A stretch of 64,000 nucleotides of DNA, taken from NCBI RefSeq assembly GCF_013410745.1, contig NZ_JACCFY010000001.1:2046001-2110000 (forward strand), read 5' to 3'. The translations under genes were made by a program, and so were the position numbers. Of the stretch, positions 26,958 through 37,172 are shown in pieces (position 1 is the stretch's first letter; every line of letters starts with the position of its first letter). This DNA comes from Nesterenkonia xinjiangensis. GTDB taxonomy: Bacteria > Actinomycetota > Actinomycetes > Actinomycetales > Micrococcaceae. A model generated the notes under the pieces. That model made no database searches. It had not been told where the DNA came from and saw only the letters and a program-made list of their open reading frames with translations.

Positions 26958-29501
26958 ATGGCGCAGGACCGCATGACGACGTCGGCGCGCCCTCCCGGGA
27001 GACTCACCGGCGGTGCCGCCGTCGAGGTCCGGGGCTGGCGCTACCAGCACGCCGACCGGTCCGCCCCCGCCGTGGACGGGCTCGACCTCCACCTGGACCC
27101 GGGGGAGAAGGTGCTCCTGGTGGGGGCCTCCGGGGCCGGGAAGTCCACCCTGCTCCACGGCCTGGCCGGAGTGCTCCATGATGAGGAGGCCGTCTCCTCC
27201 GGTGAGCTGCTGATCGACGGACTCACCCCGGAGCAGGCCCGTGGCCGGATGGGCCTGATGCAGCAGGACCCGGAGTCCCAGGTGGTGCTCTCTCGGATGG
27301 GTGACGACGTCGCCTTCGCCCCGGAGAACCTCGCGGTGCCTGCGGACCAGATCTGGGACCGGGTGCGACAGGTGCTGGTGGAGACCGGCCTGGCCGGCTC
27401 GGGGGAGCAGGCCCACGCACTGCTGGACCATCCCACCGCGCGGCTCTCCGGCGGGCAGAAGCAGCGGCTGGCGCTGGCCGGGATCCTGGCCATGCGCCCG
27501 GCCCTGCTGCTCCTCGACGAGCCCACCGCCAACCTGGACCCCGAAGGCACCCGAAGAGTGCGGGACGCGGTCATCGAGGCTTCCGTGCGCCACGGATCCA
27601 CCCTGCTGGTGGTGGAGCACCGGCTGTCCACCTGGGCGGACCATGTGGACACTCTGATCGTGCTCGACACCGCCGGAGGCGTGCGCCACCGGGTACCCGC
27701 CGGGCGGATCCATGACGACGCCGATCTGCGGGCGGATCTGGTGGAGCTCGGACTCTGGGTGCCGGGCCATGATCCGGTCCCGGACCTGCTTCTGGACACC
27801 GATGCCGGTGCCCAGCCTGAGGGCGCCACTGCGGGGCCCGAGGCCCCGAGGCCCCGGGTCCTGCTGACCGGACGGGAGCTCGCCGTCTCCCGGGAGAGGC
27901 CGCGGCGCCGTCAGTCCCGTCGTCCGGCACCGGTGCTTCAGGGGATCGACGTCGACCTCCCCGCCGGCCGGGCGCTGGGCATCACCGGACGCAACGGGGC
28001 GGGGAAGTCGACCCTGCTGCTGAGCCTGGCCGGGCTGATCCCCGTCCACGAGGGCGAGCTCGTCGCCACCGGACAGCTCAAAGGGCCGCGTGGCGAGGCG
28101 TTGACGGATGACCCGCACCGCTGGCGCTCGGCGGATCTGGTGGCTCGGATCGGGATGGTGTTCCAGGAGCCGGAGCATCAGTTCGTCCGGCCCACGGTCC
28201 GCGAGGAGCTTGCGCTCGGCGCCCGGCAGGCGCGGCAGCCCGGCGAGGACGCGCCGCTGTTCACCTCAGAGGACGTCGAGCACCGCGTGGATCGGCTGCT
28301 CACCCGGCTGGGACTGGCGCATCTGGCGGAGGTCAACCCGTTCACCCTCTCCGGTGGGGAGAAGCGCCGGCTCTCCGTGGGCACGGTGCTCGCCGCCGGG
28401 CCGGAGGTCCTCATGCTGGACGAGCCGACGTTCGGGCAGGACGCCCACACCTTCGCTGCACTGATCCGGCTGCTGCGCGAGCACCTCGACGACGGCGGCA
28501 CCGTGGTCGCGGTGACCCACGACGAGGCGTTCCTGCGTGCCCTGCAGGCCGAGGAGATGCCGCTGCGTCCGGAGGCGACCGGGCAGGCCGCCGCGGAGGA
28601 CGCGCTCGAGGAGGACGACTGCGCTGACGGGCGGACGCGGCGTGACGGCGTCGTCGACCACCGGGCCTCCCGCCCGCGCGGCACCGCCGCCCCGATGCTG
28701 ACCGGGGTGCGCTCCGAGTCTCGGCTCGGGGGCGCCAACGCGCTGGCGAAGCTGCTCGCGGTGCTGCTGGTGACGGCCGCGCTGGTCTCCACCATGGACT
28801 GGGTCAGCTCCTCGGTGGTGATCGCGGCCAGCTTCCTGCTCCTGCCGCTGGCCGGTCTGCGGCTGGGCCAGTTCCTGCTGCGGATCTGGCCCTTCGCGAT
28901 CGGATCCGTGGTGGCCGTCTGGGGCACGGCGATCGCTGCTGAGGAGTCCGGGGCGGTGCTGCTGGACTTCGGATTCACCACGGTCAGCGAGGGATCGGTG
29001 GAGCTGGGCATCGCGATGGGGGCCCGCGCGCTCGCCGTGGTGCTGCCCTCGGTGATCATCTTCTCCACCACCGATCCCACCGATCTGGCCGACGCGCTGG
29101 CCCAGCAGATGCGCCTGCCCGCGCGGTTCGTGCTCGGGGCGCTGGCGGCGATGCGGCTGCTGGGGCTGCTCGCCGAGCACTGGACCACCATCGGGCTGGC
29201 GCGGCGGGCGCGCGGCGTGGGCACGCAGGGCGGGCTCCTGGGCAAGGTCCGGGCGACCTGCTCACAGGCCTTCGGGCTGCTGGTGCAGGCGATCCGGGTG
29301 GCCACCCGGCTGGCGGTGACCATGGAGTCCCGCGGCTTCGGCGCGTCCTCAGGTGCCTCCGGGCCTGCGCCGGCCCGGACCTGGGCCCGCCCGGCGAGCT
29401 TCAGCGTCGTCGACATCCCTGTGGTGCTGGGCGGCGCGCTGCTGGCCGTCGGTGCGCTGGCGGCTGCGGTGCTCAGCGGCCACTGGAACCCAGCCTGGTG
29501 A
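26958..29501 (+). CDS. ykoD: Fused ECF energy-coupling module: two ATPases plus T component (YkoD-YkoC)
   Basis: An ~847-residue fusion that supplies all of the energy module for YkoE. Residues ~15-235 are the first ATPase (GASGAGKST, LSGGQKQR, LLLLDEPTANLD); ~290-540 the second (GRNGAGKST, LSGGEKRR, VLMLDEPTFGQD). After an acidic linker, ~585-847 form the membrane T component with about five helices and the coupling motif ARRARGVG. In Bacillus YkoD (two ATPases) and YkoC (T component) are separate, so this is a D-C fusion. ATG 26958 is preferred over GTG 26943 because GAGGG lies eight bases before it. Confidence 0.9.
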   Translation: MAQDRMTTSARPPGRLTGGAAVEVRGWRYQHADRSAPAVDGLDLHLDPGEKVLLVGASGAGKSTLLHGLAGVLHDEEAVSSGELLIDGLTPEQARGRMGLMQQDPESQVVLSRMGDDVAFAPENLAVPADQIWDRVRQVLVETGLAGSGEQAHALLDHPTARLSGGQKQRLALAGILAMRPALLLLDEPTANLDPEGTRRVRDAVIEASVRHGSTLLVVEHRLSTWADHVDTLIVLDTAGGVRHRVPAGRIHDDADLRADLVELGLWVPGHDPVPDLLLDTDAGAQPEGATAGPEAPRPRVLLTGRELAVSRERPRRRQSRRPAPVLQGIDVDLPAGRALGITGRNGAGKSTLLLSLAGLIPVHEGELVATGQLKGPRGEALTDDPHRWRSADLVARIGMVFQEPEHQFVRPTVREELALGARQARQPGEDAPLFTSEDVEHRVDRLLTRLGLAHLAEVNPFTLSGGEKRRLSVGTVLAAGPEVLMLDEPTFGQDAHTFAALIRLLREHLDDGGTVVAVTHDEAFLRALQAEEMPLRPEATGQAAAEDALEEDDCADGRTRRDGVVDHRASRPRGTAAPMLTGVRSESRLGGANALAKLLAVLLVTAALVSTMDWVSSSVVIAASFLLLPLAGLRLGQFLLRIWPFAIGSVVAVWGTAIAAEESGAVLLDFGFTTVSEGSVELGIAMGARALAVVLPSVIIFSTTDPTDLADALAQQMRLPARFVLGALAAMRLLGLLAEHWTTIGLARRARGVGTQGGLLGKVRATCSQAFGLLVQAIRVATRLAVTMESRGFGASSGASGPAPARTWARPASFSVVDIPVVLGGALLAVGALAAAVLSGHWNPAW

Positions 29502-30215
29502 TCGCCGATCGACAGGTCACCGCCGGGGCGCGATCGTCACATTGTGTCTTTTTTCTCGGGCCCGCCCTGCGTGCCGGGGTGGGGAGGCGACGTCTCGCCA
29601 TGTGACGCTCGCGTCACCAGCGTGTGACGGCCCGCCCCCTGCCCGGGGCGCCCACCATCGCCGGGCCACCTCTGATCGGTGCTTCTCGACCCCAGAATCA
29701 CGCGGAACTTTGAAAGATGTGTTGCAGGTCTCCGATGATGCTGGCATGTTTCACACAGGGTGACTCCTGAGTCGTGACAGCAGATGGGGAATCGGTATGG
29801 ATGACACTCCTGCGTCCTCCATCGCCGAAGCTCATGCGGCTGACCCCCGTCATCCCTGCTCAGACGGGCTCGTCCACGCGTAGGGTGGGCATCACCTTGT
29901 TCAGATGTTAGATACGTCACTTGAGCTGATCGCACCGGCGCCGAGACGACATCACGAGATTCACCGTCCGATGGCCTGGCCCGTCCCCTGGGATGTCCGG
30001 GTCGGGCGCCGGAGCCTTCTGCTCGAGCGACGACGAATCGCCGCCGCCGGATGGCGGACTGCGTCATGTGAGGAACGCCCGTCCGTGAGTACGTCGACCA
30101 TCAGCCCCCGGGGCGCCCCGGCTGAGCGAACTGCCCAGCCCGCCGCCCCAGCCGCGCCGGGACTCGCCCGTCGTCCCTGCCGCCGCCACGGGGGCCCACC
30201 GCAGGAGGGATGCCT
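29502..30215. other. Long intergenic region between ykoDC and the peptide ABC operon
   Basis: This ~710-bp stretch has no convincing gene; the open frames on both strands lack family-like sequence. A T6 run at about 29548 follows the ykoDC end and may mark termination, but the hairpin before it is weak. GTGACGCTCGCGTCAC at 29602-29617 is a palindrome with 7-base arms, followed by another GTGTGACGG, and could be a regulator site. A TTAGAT at about 29907 could be a -10. Promoters of the downstream operon must lie here, but I cannot fix them. Confidence 0.5.
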
Positions 30216-31211
30216 GTGCTGAAGTTTCTCTCCTTGCGCCTGGTGCGCTACGCCGTGATGACCTTCGCGGTGACCTCGCTGTCCTATCTGATGGCCGTCA
30301 GCTTCTTCAATCCCGAGGCGCAGCTCATGGACATCATGGGCGGAGGCCTGGACCCGGAGGCCAGCCGGGCGAACGCCCAAGAGTCGCTGCGCCGTCTCGA
30401 CCTTGATCCCGAGCAGAACATGCTCCAGAGGTACTGGGTGTGGATCACCGGCATCATCACCGCCTGGGACTGGGGTCGGATGCCCAACGGCGGCTTCGTC
30501 AACGACGAGTTCGCCATCCGCGTCTGGATCTCCACCCAGCTGACCCTGCTGGCGACCGTGCTGACGATGGTCATCGGCATCATCCTGGGCGTCTACGCCG
30601 CGGCCCGCCAGTATCGGATGGGGGACCGGGTGACCACCTGGTACTCCTACTTCACGATGATCGTGCCCGTCCCGGTGGCCTACCTGCTGGTCCAACGGGG
30701 CGCCATCTGGGTCAACGAGCTGACCGGCCGACAGATCTTCTACGTCACGGGGTTCCGGAGCATCGGCGTGGAGGGCACCTGGAACCAGTTCGTGGACATG
30801 GCCGCCCACTACACGGTGCCCACTGTCGCGATGACGCTGTTCGGCTGGGCTGCGATGCAGATCTCGCAGCGGCAGTATCTGCTGGACTTCGTCAACGCGG
30901 ACTTCGTCCGGACGGCACGAGCCACCGGTCTGACCCGGAACCAGGCGATCCGGAAGCACGCCCTGCGGGTGTCCTTCGTGCCCACCGCCCAGTCGATCGC
31001 CTTCACCATTCCGGCGCTGTTCACCGGCACGGTCATGGCCGAGATGGTCTTCAACTGGGACGGCCTCGGTTCCTGGGCACTGCGCGCGCTGCACGCCCAC
31101 GACGTCAACTCCACCGTGATCATCGTCTTCTATGGCTGCATCATCTTCGCCATCGGTGCGATCCTCGCGGACTTCTTCACCTCCCTGGTCGACCCGAGAG
31201 TGAGGCTGTGA
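30216..31211 (+). CDS. Peptide/nickel-type ABC transporter permease (DppB-like)
   Basis: A 331-residue permease of the dipeptide/oligopeptide (PepT) family with about six helices. It starts with a helix around VRYAVMTFAVTSLSYLMAV, has ISTQLTLLATVLTMVIGIIL in the middle, and the binding-protein-dependent EAA-type loop at DFVRTARATGLTRNQAIRKH. GTG 30216 is preferred because AGGAGG lies exactly seven bases before it; the in-frame ATG at 30210 would sit on the ribosome-binding site. It heads a four-gene operon: two permeases, a fused ATPase, and a binding protein. Confidence 0.88.
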   Translation: MLKFLSLRLVRYAVMTFAVTSLSYLMAVSFFNPEAQLMDIMGGGLDPEASRANAQESLRRLDLDPEQNMLQRYWVWITGIITAWDWGRMPNGGFVNDEFAIRVWISTQLTLLATVLTMVIGIILGVYAAARQYRMGDRVTTWYSYFTMIVPVPVAYLLVQRGAIWVNELTGRQIFYVTGFRSIGVEGTWNQFVDMAAHYTVPTVAMTLFGWAAMQISQRQYLLDFVNADFVRTARATGLTRNQAIRKHALRVSFVPTAQSIAFTIPALFTGTVMAEMVFNWDGLGSWALRALHAHDVNSTVIIVFYGCIIFAIGAILADFFTSLVDPRVRL

Positions 31212-31215
31212 TCCC

Positions 31216-32160
31216 ATGTCCATCACTCCGCTCAGCACTGTGCAGAACACCCGTGCCTCCGCTGAGGAGATGCCCGGCCAGTCGGTGAGATTCCGACCGA
31301 TGGGCAAGAAGCGGCTGATCCTCACCCGCTTCCTGCGCAACCGCCTGGCTGTGTTCGGCGTCTTCCTGCTGGCCCTGCTCAGTGCCTTCGCGCTCTTCGG
31401 GCACCACCTGACCCCCTGGCAGTACACGGAGCAGGACTTCCTCAACCTCGGCACCGGGCCCAGCGCGGAGCACTGGCTGGGCACCAACTCGGCCGGGGTG
31501 GACATGGTCGCCCTGCTCGCCCAGGGCACCCGGACCTCGTTGATGATCGGGCTGATCGTCGGCGTCCTGACCCCGCTGATGTCTCTGCTCGCCGGCTGTG
31601 CGATGGCGTATTTCGGCAAGTGGGTGGACCGCACCCTGATGTGGCTCATCGAGGCGCTGATCATGTTCCCGCAGATCATCCTGATCGGCATCATCATGAC
31701 CGGGCGCGACGGCGGGCCGGTCACCCTGGCGTTCATCATGGTCTTCTTCGGCTGGATGGCCTCCGCCCGACTCATCCGAGGCATGTCGCTGTCCTTCGTG
31801 GATCGGGACTTCGTCAAGGCGGCCCGGTTCATGGGGGTCCACCCGCTGCGGATCGTCTGGCGGCACCTGGCGCCCAACTTGGCCTCGCTGGCGATCATCA
31901 ACGCCACCACCAGCGTGTGGGGCGCGATCCTCGCGGAGATCTCACTGTCCTTCCTGGGCATCGGCGTCTCCGTGCCGGAGACCTCGCTGGGTCTGCTGAT
32001 CTTCCAGGCGCGCAGCTACGTGTTCGGCCAGCAGCCGTGGATGTTCTGGGCGCCGGTGATCGCCTTCGGCCTCATCGTCGCGGCCCTGATGCTCATCAAT
32101 GACGGGCTGCGCGACGCCCTCGACCCCGAGTCGCGTGCAGGAGGGAGGGCCACGGCATGA
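31216..32160 (+). CDS. Peptide/nickel-type ABC transporter permease (DppC-like)
   Basis: A 314-residue permease pairing with the previous gene. The N-terminal cytoplasmic tail is followed by a helix at about residues 44-66 (LAVFGVFLLALLSAFALFGH), the DppC-type HWLGTNSAGVDMVALL segment after it, and the coupling loop DFVKAARFMGVHPLRIVWRH. The near-terminal LSFLGIGVSVPETSLGLLI is diagnostic of DppC/OppC permeases. It starts 4 bp after the first permease and overlaps the ATPase gene by four bases. Confidence 0.9.
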   Translation: MSITPLSTVQNTRASAEEMPGQSVRFRPMGKKRLILTRFLRNRLAVFGVFLLALLSAFALFGHHLTPWQYTEQDFLNLGTGPSAEHWLGTNSAGVDMVALLAQGTRTSLMIGLIVGVLTPLMSLLAGCAMAYFGKWVDRTLMWLIEALIMFPQIILIGIIMTGRDGGPVTLAFIMVFFGWMASARLIRGMSLSFVDRDFVKAARFMGVHPLRIVWRHLAPNLASLAIINATTSVWGAILAEISLSFLGIGVSVPETSLGLLIFQARSYVFGQQPWMFWAPVIAFGLIVAALMLINDGLRDALDPESRAGGRATA

Positions 32161-34316
32161 GCACCACATCAGTCGACGCCTCACCGCGCCCCCCGGGCGA
32201 GCAGTCCGAGGTCGTGCTCTCCGTGCGGGACCTCAACGTCCGTTTCCCGTCGGAGGCGGGCACCGTGCATGCGGTGCGCGGGATGGACTTCGACCTGCGG
32301 GCCGGGCAGGTCCTCGGGATCGTCGGCGAGTCCGGCTCCGGGAAGTCCGTGACCTCGATGGCCATCATGGGGCTGCTTCCGCAGAACGCTCGCATCGACG
32401 GGGAGATCCGCCTGGGCGGGGAGTCCCTGCTGGGACTCAGCGACAAGGAGATGAGCCGGCACCGGGGCAACACGATCTCCATGGTCTTCCAAGATCCGCT
32501 GAGCTCGCTGACCCCGGTACTGTCCGTCGGGCAGCAGATCACCGACGCCATCGGCAACCACAACCCGCAGATGACCCGGGAGCAGAAGGAGGCGCGCGCG
32601 GCCGAGCTGCTCGACAAGGTCGGTATCCCCTCCCCGGCGGAGCGGCTGAAGAACTTTCCGCACGAGTTCTCCGGAGGCATGCGGCAGCGGGTGATGATCG
32701 CCATCGCGATGGCCAATGACCCCGCGGTGATCATCTGCGACGAGCCGACGACGGCTCTGGACGTCACCGTGCAGGCCCAGGTGCTGGAGCTGCTGAAGGT
32801 GGCACAGCGGGAGACCGGGGCGGCGATCATCATGATCACCCACGATCTGGGCGTCGTCGCCGGTCTGGCCGACGATCTCATCGTCATGTACGCAGGGCGT
32901 CCGGTGGAGAAGGGGACGACCCGAGAGGTCTTCGCACGCCCGTCGATGCCCTACACCATGGGGCTGCTGGCGGCCGTCCCGCGTCTGGACGTCCACGCGG
33001 AGCATGCGCTGGCGACGATCCCGGGCCGGCCGCCGAATCTCACCGATCCGCCCAGCGGCTGCCCCTTCGCGCCGCGCTGTCCGATGGCCACCGGTCTCTG
33101 TGAGGAGGGCGAACCGGTGCTGCGGCCGGTGCCCATGCCGGGCGCGGACGGCGTCGGGCCGGTGCACAGCGCCGCCTGTGTGCGGCTCGAGGAGACGCAT
33201 CTGTCCGACCCCCGGGTGGTCTACGGGGTGGAGAAGGTCGCCCCGTCGGCCATCGAGCTGACTCCACGGGAGTCGCGCCCGACGGTGCTGGAGGTCGCGC
33301 ATCTGAGCCGGCGCTTCGAGCTGCGATCCCGGCTGCTGAAGCGCCGGCTGGGCACGATCCAGGCAGTGGATGACGTCAGCTTCGAGGTGCGGGAGGCCGA
33401 ATGCTTCTCCATCGTGGGGGAGTCCGGCTCGGGGAAGAGCACCACGCTGCTGGAGATCATGGAGCTGGACCCGCCCGAGGGCTCCACGATCCATCTCGCA
33501 GGAACGGAGATCCTCGGCTCGAGGAAGAAGCACCGGGCGTCCAAAGAGCAGCGTGCCGGGATCCAGATGGTCTTCCAGGACCCCACCGGAGCTCTCTCCC
33601 CACGGCAGACCGTCTACGAGCTGCTCGCCGAGCCGATGCAGGCCCAGGGGTGGAAGCCGGAGCGCATCACCGCCCGGGTCTTCGAGCTGGTCGAGATCGT
33701 GGGCCTGCAGCCGGATCACCTGGACCGGTTCCCCAACGCCTTCTCCGGAGGGCAGCGGCAGCGCATCGGCATCGCCCGGGCGCTGGCCCTGGACCCGGAG
33801 GTCATCGTCCTCGACGAGCCGGTCTCCGCCCTGGACGTGTCCATCCAGGCCGGGGTCATCAATCTGCTGCAGCGGCTGAAGTCAGAGCTGGGGCTCTCCT
33901 ACGTGATGGTCGCCCATGATCTCTCGGTGGTGCGCCACATCTCGGACCGGGTGGCGGTCATGTACCTGGGACGCCTGGTGGAGATCGGTGACGTCGAGCA
34001 GATCTATGAGAACCCGCGGCACCCCTACACGCAGGCTCTGCTCGCGGCGATCCCGGTGCCCGACCCTGAGGTCGAGACCCGCAGGAGACATCTCGTGCTG
34101 GAGGGCGATCTGCCTTCGCCCACGGACGTGCCGGTCGGCTGCAGCTTCCGTCCCCGGTGTCCTCTCTACGCGATGCTGCCGAAGGACAGGCAGACCGTGT
34201 GCGAGGAGGTCGAGCCCGAGCTGGAGCATCTGGACGGCAGAGGCGATGTCGACCAACGGGTGGCCTGCCACCATCCGACCGATCTGCTCGGTGTCCAGCA
34301 GACCTCGCTGAGCTGA
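32157..34316 (+). CDS. Fused peptide ABC transporter ATPase (DppD-DppF)
   Basis: A 719-residue protein carrying two ABC ATPase domains that are usually separate subunits. Domain 1 (about 20-330) has [20 protein letters not shown] and [14 protein letters not shown] and ends with the oligopeptide-ATPase C-terminal cysteine motif ([19 protein letters not shown]). Domain 2 (about 370-710) has [35 protein letters not shown] and its own [12 protein letters not shown] cysteine motif. Both cysteine regions are typical of DppD/OppD-type ATPases. It overlaps the upstream permease by ATGA. Fusion ensures equal amounts of the two ATPases. Confidence 0.92.
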   Translation: MSTTSVDASPRPPGEQSEVVLSVRDLNVRFPSEAGTVHAVRGMDFDLRAGQVLGIVGESGSGKSVTSMAIMGLLPQNARIDGEIRLGGESLLGLSDKEMSRHRGNTISMVFQDPLSSLTPVLSVGQQITDAIGNHNPQMTREQKEARAAELLDKVGIPSPAERLKNFPHEFSGGMRQRVMIAIAMANDPAVIICDEPTTALDVTVQAQVLELLKVAQRETGAAIIMITHDLGVVAGLADDLIVMYAGRPVEKGTTREVFARPSMPYTMGLLAAVPRLDVHAEHALATIPGRPPNLTDPPSGCPFAPRCPMATGLCEEGEPVLRPVPMPGADGVGPVHSAACVRLEETHLSDPRVVYGVEKVAPSAIELTPRESRPTVLEVAHLSRRFELRSRLLKRRLGTIQAVDDVSFEVREAECFSIVGESGSGKSTTLLEIMELDPPEGSTIHLAGTEILGSRKKHRASKEQRAGIQMVFQDPTGALSPRQTVYELLAEPMQAQGWKPERITARVFELVEIVGLQPDHLDRFPNAFSGGQRQRIGIARALALDPEVIVLDEPVSALDVSIQAGVINLLQRLKSELGLSYVMVAHDLSVVRHISDRVAVMYLGRLVEIGDVEQIYENPRHPYTQALLAAIPVPDPEVETRRRHLVLEGDLPSPTDVPVGCSFRPRCPLYAMLPKDRQTVCEEVEPELEHLDGRGDVDQRVACHHPTDLLGVQQTSLS

Positions 34317-34458
34317 GCGGCGATGTGCTGAAGAGTCTCCGGCCGGGGAGCCCGCCCGCCCCGACCGGTCAGTGGCCCTGAGACGGCGAAGCCTCGTCGG
34401 TCAGGGAGGGAAGAGCGGAGCTTGGGCGTCCGTGCATTCGTACTGGAGGAGAGGACAG

Positions 34459-36321
34459 ATGACATTTCCGAAGAGAAGGACCCTGCGACGCAGGGCAGCG
34501 CTGCCCGGTGCCGTGCTGGCGATCGGCGCGCTGACCCTGTCGGCCTGCGGTGACGGTGACGGGGGAGGCGGTGGATCTGCTCCCGATGAGGCCTCACTGA
34601 GCGGCGACCTCGAGGAGGTCTATGACATCAACGCCCAGCCTGCCGACGCCCTCCAGGAGGGCGGCCAGCTCACCCTGCCGATCGGTCACTTGGGTCCGAA
34701 CTTCAACGGTCTGACCAATGCGGGCAACGCGCAGGACACCCGGCAGATCCTCAGCGCCGTCCACACCGCCAGCGCCTGGAGGTTGGACCCGGAGGGCGAC
34801 TACGTCCTGAACGAGGACTACTTCCTCTCCGCAGAGCAGGAGATCACCGACGACGGCGTCCAGCTGCTCCACTATGAGCTCAATCCGGAGGCCGTCTGGA
34901 ACGACGGCACGCCGATCGACTTCGAGACCTATGAGCACACCCTCGCCATCCGTTCGGGGGACGAGGAGGGCTACGACCTGGTGAGCACCACGGCCTATGA
35001 CCAGGTCGAGAGTGTCGAGCAGGGTGAGGATGAGTGGCACTTCACCATCACCATGGAGGAGATGTATCAGCCTTGGCAGAGCATCTTCAACGGGGGCAGT
35101 CAGGGGGACAGCCCCATCATCCACCCGGACGTTGACACTCCGGAGGAGTTCAACGACGGATTCGTGAACGACGTCCGTCCCGAGTTCCTCGCGGGCCCCT
35201 TCACCGTGGACACCATGGATCTGGCCGCCAATGTCATCTCGCTGGTGCCCAACGAGAACTGGTGGGGTGAGGCGCCGGTGCTCGATCGGCTGAACTTCGC
35301 CACCTATGAGACCAGTGCGACCATCCCGGCGTTCCAGAACGGCGAGATCGACGCCACCAGCGTCGCGACCCGGCCCCGCTACGAGGAGCTCACCGAGTGG
35401 TCCGAGGACGGTTACGACATCCGTCGGGGCCAGCGCATGGCCACCTGTGGCTTCGTGCTCAACGGGGACGCCACCAACCTCGACGACGTGGCGGTGCGTG
35501 AGGCGATCTTCCGCGTCCTGGACCGCGGGCAGCTCGCCGCCATCCAGTTCGAAGGCATCAACTGGGACGAGGAGACTCCCGGGTCCTGGCTGATGATGCC
35601 CTTCGATGAGCGCTATGAGGACGCCTACCCGGTCGAGGACGACGACCCGGAGGGTGCCGAGGAGGTGCTCGAGGAGGCCGGCTGGACCTTCGAGAGCGAC
35701 GACGACGAGTTCCGCAGCCGCGACGGTGAGGAGCTCCGCGTCGTCTTCAACACCTTCGGGGATGACCCGATCAACCAGGCCATGGTCCAGGCCGCGCAGA
35801 GCATGGCGGCCGGTGCCGGGATGAACCTGGACGTCAACAACCAGGGGTCGGGGCAGTTCGGCGAGGTCGTCGGCGGACGTGACTTCGGCCTGGTCAACAT
35901 GTGCTACGGCAAGGCCGGGGCGGACCCGACCAGTGCCCCCAACCAGTTCTACTCCACTGGTGACGGAAACCTGACCGGGCTGGGGAACGAGGAGCTCGAC
36001 GACCGGATCAGCGAGCTGTTCGGCATCGAGGACGACGATGAGCGCTTTGCCGAAGCGCAGGCCCTGGAGCAGGAGGCGCTCAGCGAGTACTTCCACTACC
36101 TCGCCTACGCCAACGGTCCGGTGATCACCGCCTTCCGGGAGGGGCTCGCGAACTACGGTCCGAGCCTCTTCGAGACCACGGATTGGACTCAGGTCGGCTG
36201 GGAGGACGACGCCGGCCACGACGGCACCGACACCGGCGTCGACGTCGAGGAGCTCGAGGACACGGATCCCGAGGACGCGGACGAGGATGCTGACGAGGAA
36301 GACGCGGACGAGGAGGACTGA
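34459..36321 (+). CDS. Peptide-type ABC transporter substrate-binding lipoprotein
   Basis: A 620-residue family 5 extracellular solute-binding protein. The signal has arginines, a hydrophobic core and a lipobox ending at Cys30 (LTLSAC), then a short Gly/acidic linker. Family 5 features include EAVWNDGTPIDFETYEHTLA (about residue 145) and the later VRPEFLAGPFTV. The protein ends in an Asp/Glu tail of roughly 30 residues, unusual for the family and consistent with a salt-adapted surface. ATG 34459 follows GGAGGAGAGG; the frame is open to 34372 but lacks a signal there. Ligand is unknown (peptides, or another solute). Confidence 0.9.
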   Translation: MTFPKRRTLRRRAALPGAVLAIGALTLSACGDGDGGGGGSAPDEASLSGDLEEVYDINAQPADALQEGGQLTLPIGHLGPNFNGLTNAGNAQDTRQILSAVHTASAWRLDPEGDYVLNEDYFLSAEQEITDDGVQLLHYELNPEAVWNDGTPIDFETYEHTLAIRSGDEEGYDLVSTTAYDQVESVEQGEDEWHFTITMEEMYQPWQSIFNGGSQGDSPIIHPDVDTPEEFNDGFVNDVRPEFLAGPFTVDTMDLAANVISLVPNENWWGEAPVLDRLNFATYETSATIPAFQNGEIDATSVATRPRYEELTEWSEDGYDIRRGQRMATCGFVLNGDATNLDDVAVREAIFRVLDRGQLAAIQFEGINWDEETPGSWLMMPFDERYEDAYPVEDDDPEGAEEVLEEAGWTFESDDDEFRSRDGEELRVVFNTFGDDPINQAMVQAAQSMAAGAGMNLDVNNQGSGQFGEVVGGRDFGLVNMCYGKAGADPTSAPNQFYSTGDGNLTGLGNEELDDRISELFGIEDDDERFAEAQALEQEALSEYFHYLAYANGPVITAFREGLANYGPSLFETTDWTQVGWEDDAGHDGTDTGVDVEELEDTDPEDADEDADEEDADEED

Positions 36322-36349
36322 GGCTCTCCGGCCCCCGCGACGCGTCATG

Positions 36350-36413
36350 TGTCCCCGTCTTGTTCGTTCGTCCCCGTGCAATTCCACGGGGACGAACGAA
36401 CAGGGCGGGGACA
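36350..36413. repeat. Long inverted repeat, 29-nt arms with 6-base loop
   Basis: The arms 36350-36378 and 36385-36413 pair over all 29 positions (two are G-U pairs) around CAATTC. It lies about 30 bp past the end of the binding-protein gene and before the DinB gene, both read rightward. It is well placed to terminate the peptide-transporter operon, though no T-tract follows. Confidence 0.85.
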
Positions 36414-36509
36414 AGACGCAGAGCAGAGAGAGCCCGCCATGTGCGGGTGGTGTCAGGGTGCGGCCGGGGAACGGTGCCGTGGGAATGAGGCAGCTCTTAC
36501 AGTTCCCCC

Positions 36510-37094
36510 ATGAGCGATGATGATGCTGAGCCAGAGATGCTGCTGCGCTACCTGCAGGGGCTCCGTGAGGCCCTGCTGTGGAAGCTCGACGGCGTCCCGG
36601 AGCATGACGTCCGCCGGCCGCTGACGGCGACCGGGACGAACCTGCTGGGCCTGGTCAAACATGTGGCCAGCATGGAGATGGGCTACTTCACCGCACCGCT
36701 GGGCCGTCCCAGTCCGGTGCCGATGCCGTGGCTGGAGGCCGGCGCCGCCCTCAACGCGGACCTCTACGCGACTCAGGAGGAGAGCCGCGAGTGGGTGCGG
36801 GACTTCTACCGCACCTCCTGGCGGACCACCGACGACGCCGTCGCCGAGCTGGGCCTGGGTGCGCCCGCCCAGGTGCCCTGGTGGGGAGAGAACGGGCGCA
36901 CCACTCTGGGGCGGCTGCTGGTCCACCTGATCGCTGAGACCGCACGGCACGCGGGTCATGCCGACATCCTGCGTGAGCAGCTCGACGGCGCCGTGGGCAT
37001 GCAGGACGGCAATGACAACATGCCCCCGGCCGAGGATGCCGAGTGGCAGGACCATGTGGTGGAGCTGCAGCGCATCGCTGACGAATTCCTCTGA
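36510..37094 (+). CDS. DinB/DUF664 family protein
   Basis: A 194-residue soluble protein of the DinB-like four-helix bundle superfamily (DUF664 branch), which includes thiol-dependent S-transferases using mycothiol or bacillithiol. Candidate metal-binding histidines occur at the expected places: KHVASMEMGYF near residue 51, and HLIAETARHAGHADILREQ near residues 140-155. The start is the ATG at 36510. It is a single gene with no obvious operon partner; the substrate is unknown. Confidence 0.8.
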   Translation: MSDDDAEPEMLLRYLQGLREALLWKLDGVPEHDVRRPLTATGTNLLGLVKHVASMEMGYFTAPLGRPSPVPMPWLEAGAALNADLYATQEESREWVRDFYRTSWRTTDDAVAELGLGAPAQVPWWGENGRTTLGRLLVHLIAETARHAGHADILREQLDGAVGMQDGNDNMPPAEDAEWQDHVVELQRIADEFL

Positions 37095-37172
37095 GCTTGA
37101 GGCGTCTGCGGAACCAGGGGAGGGATTCGGCCCGCGCTCCCGGGACGCGGCGCTGCGACGTAGGCTGGGCCC

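Noticed and set aside
29961-31961. 666-residue minus-strand open frame
   Set aside because: It runs opposite two well-defined ABC permease genes and its sequence has no family features; it is a GC-rich shadow.
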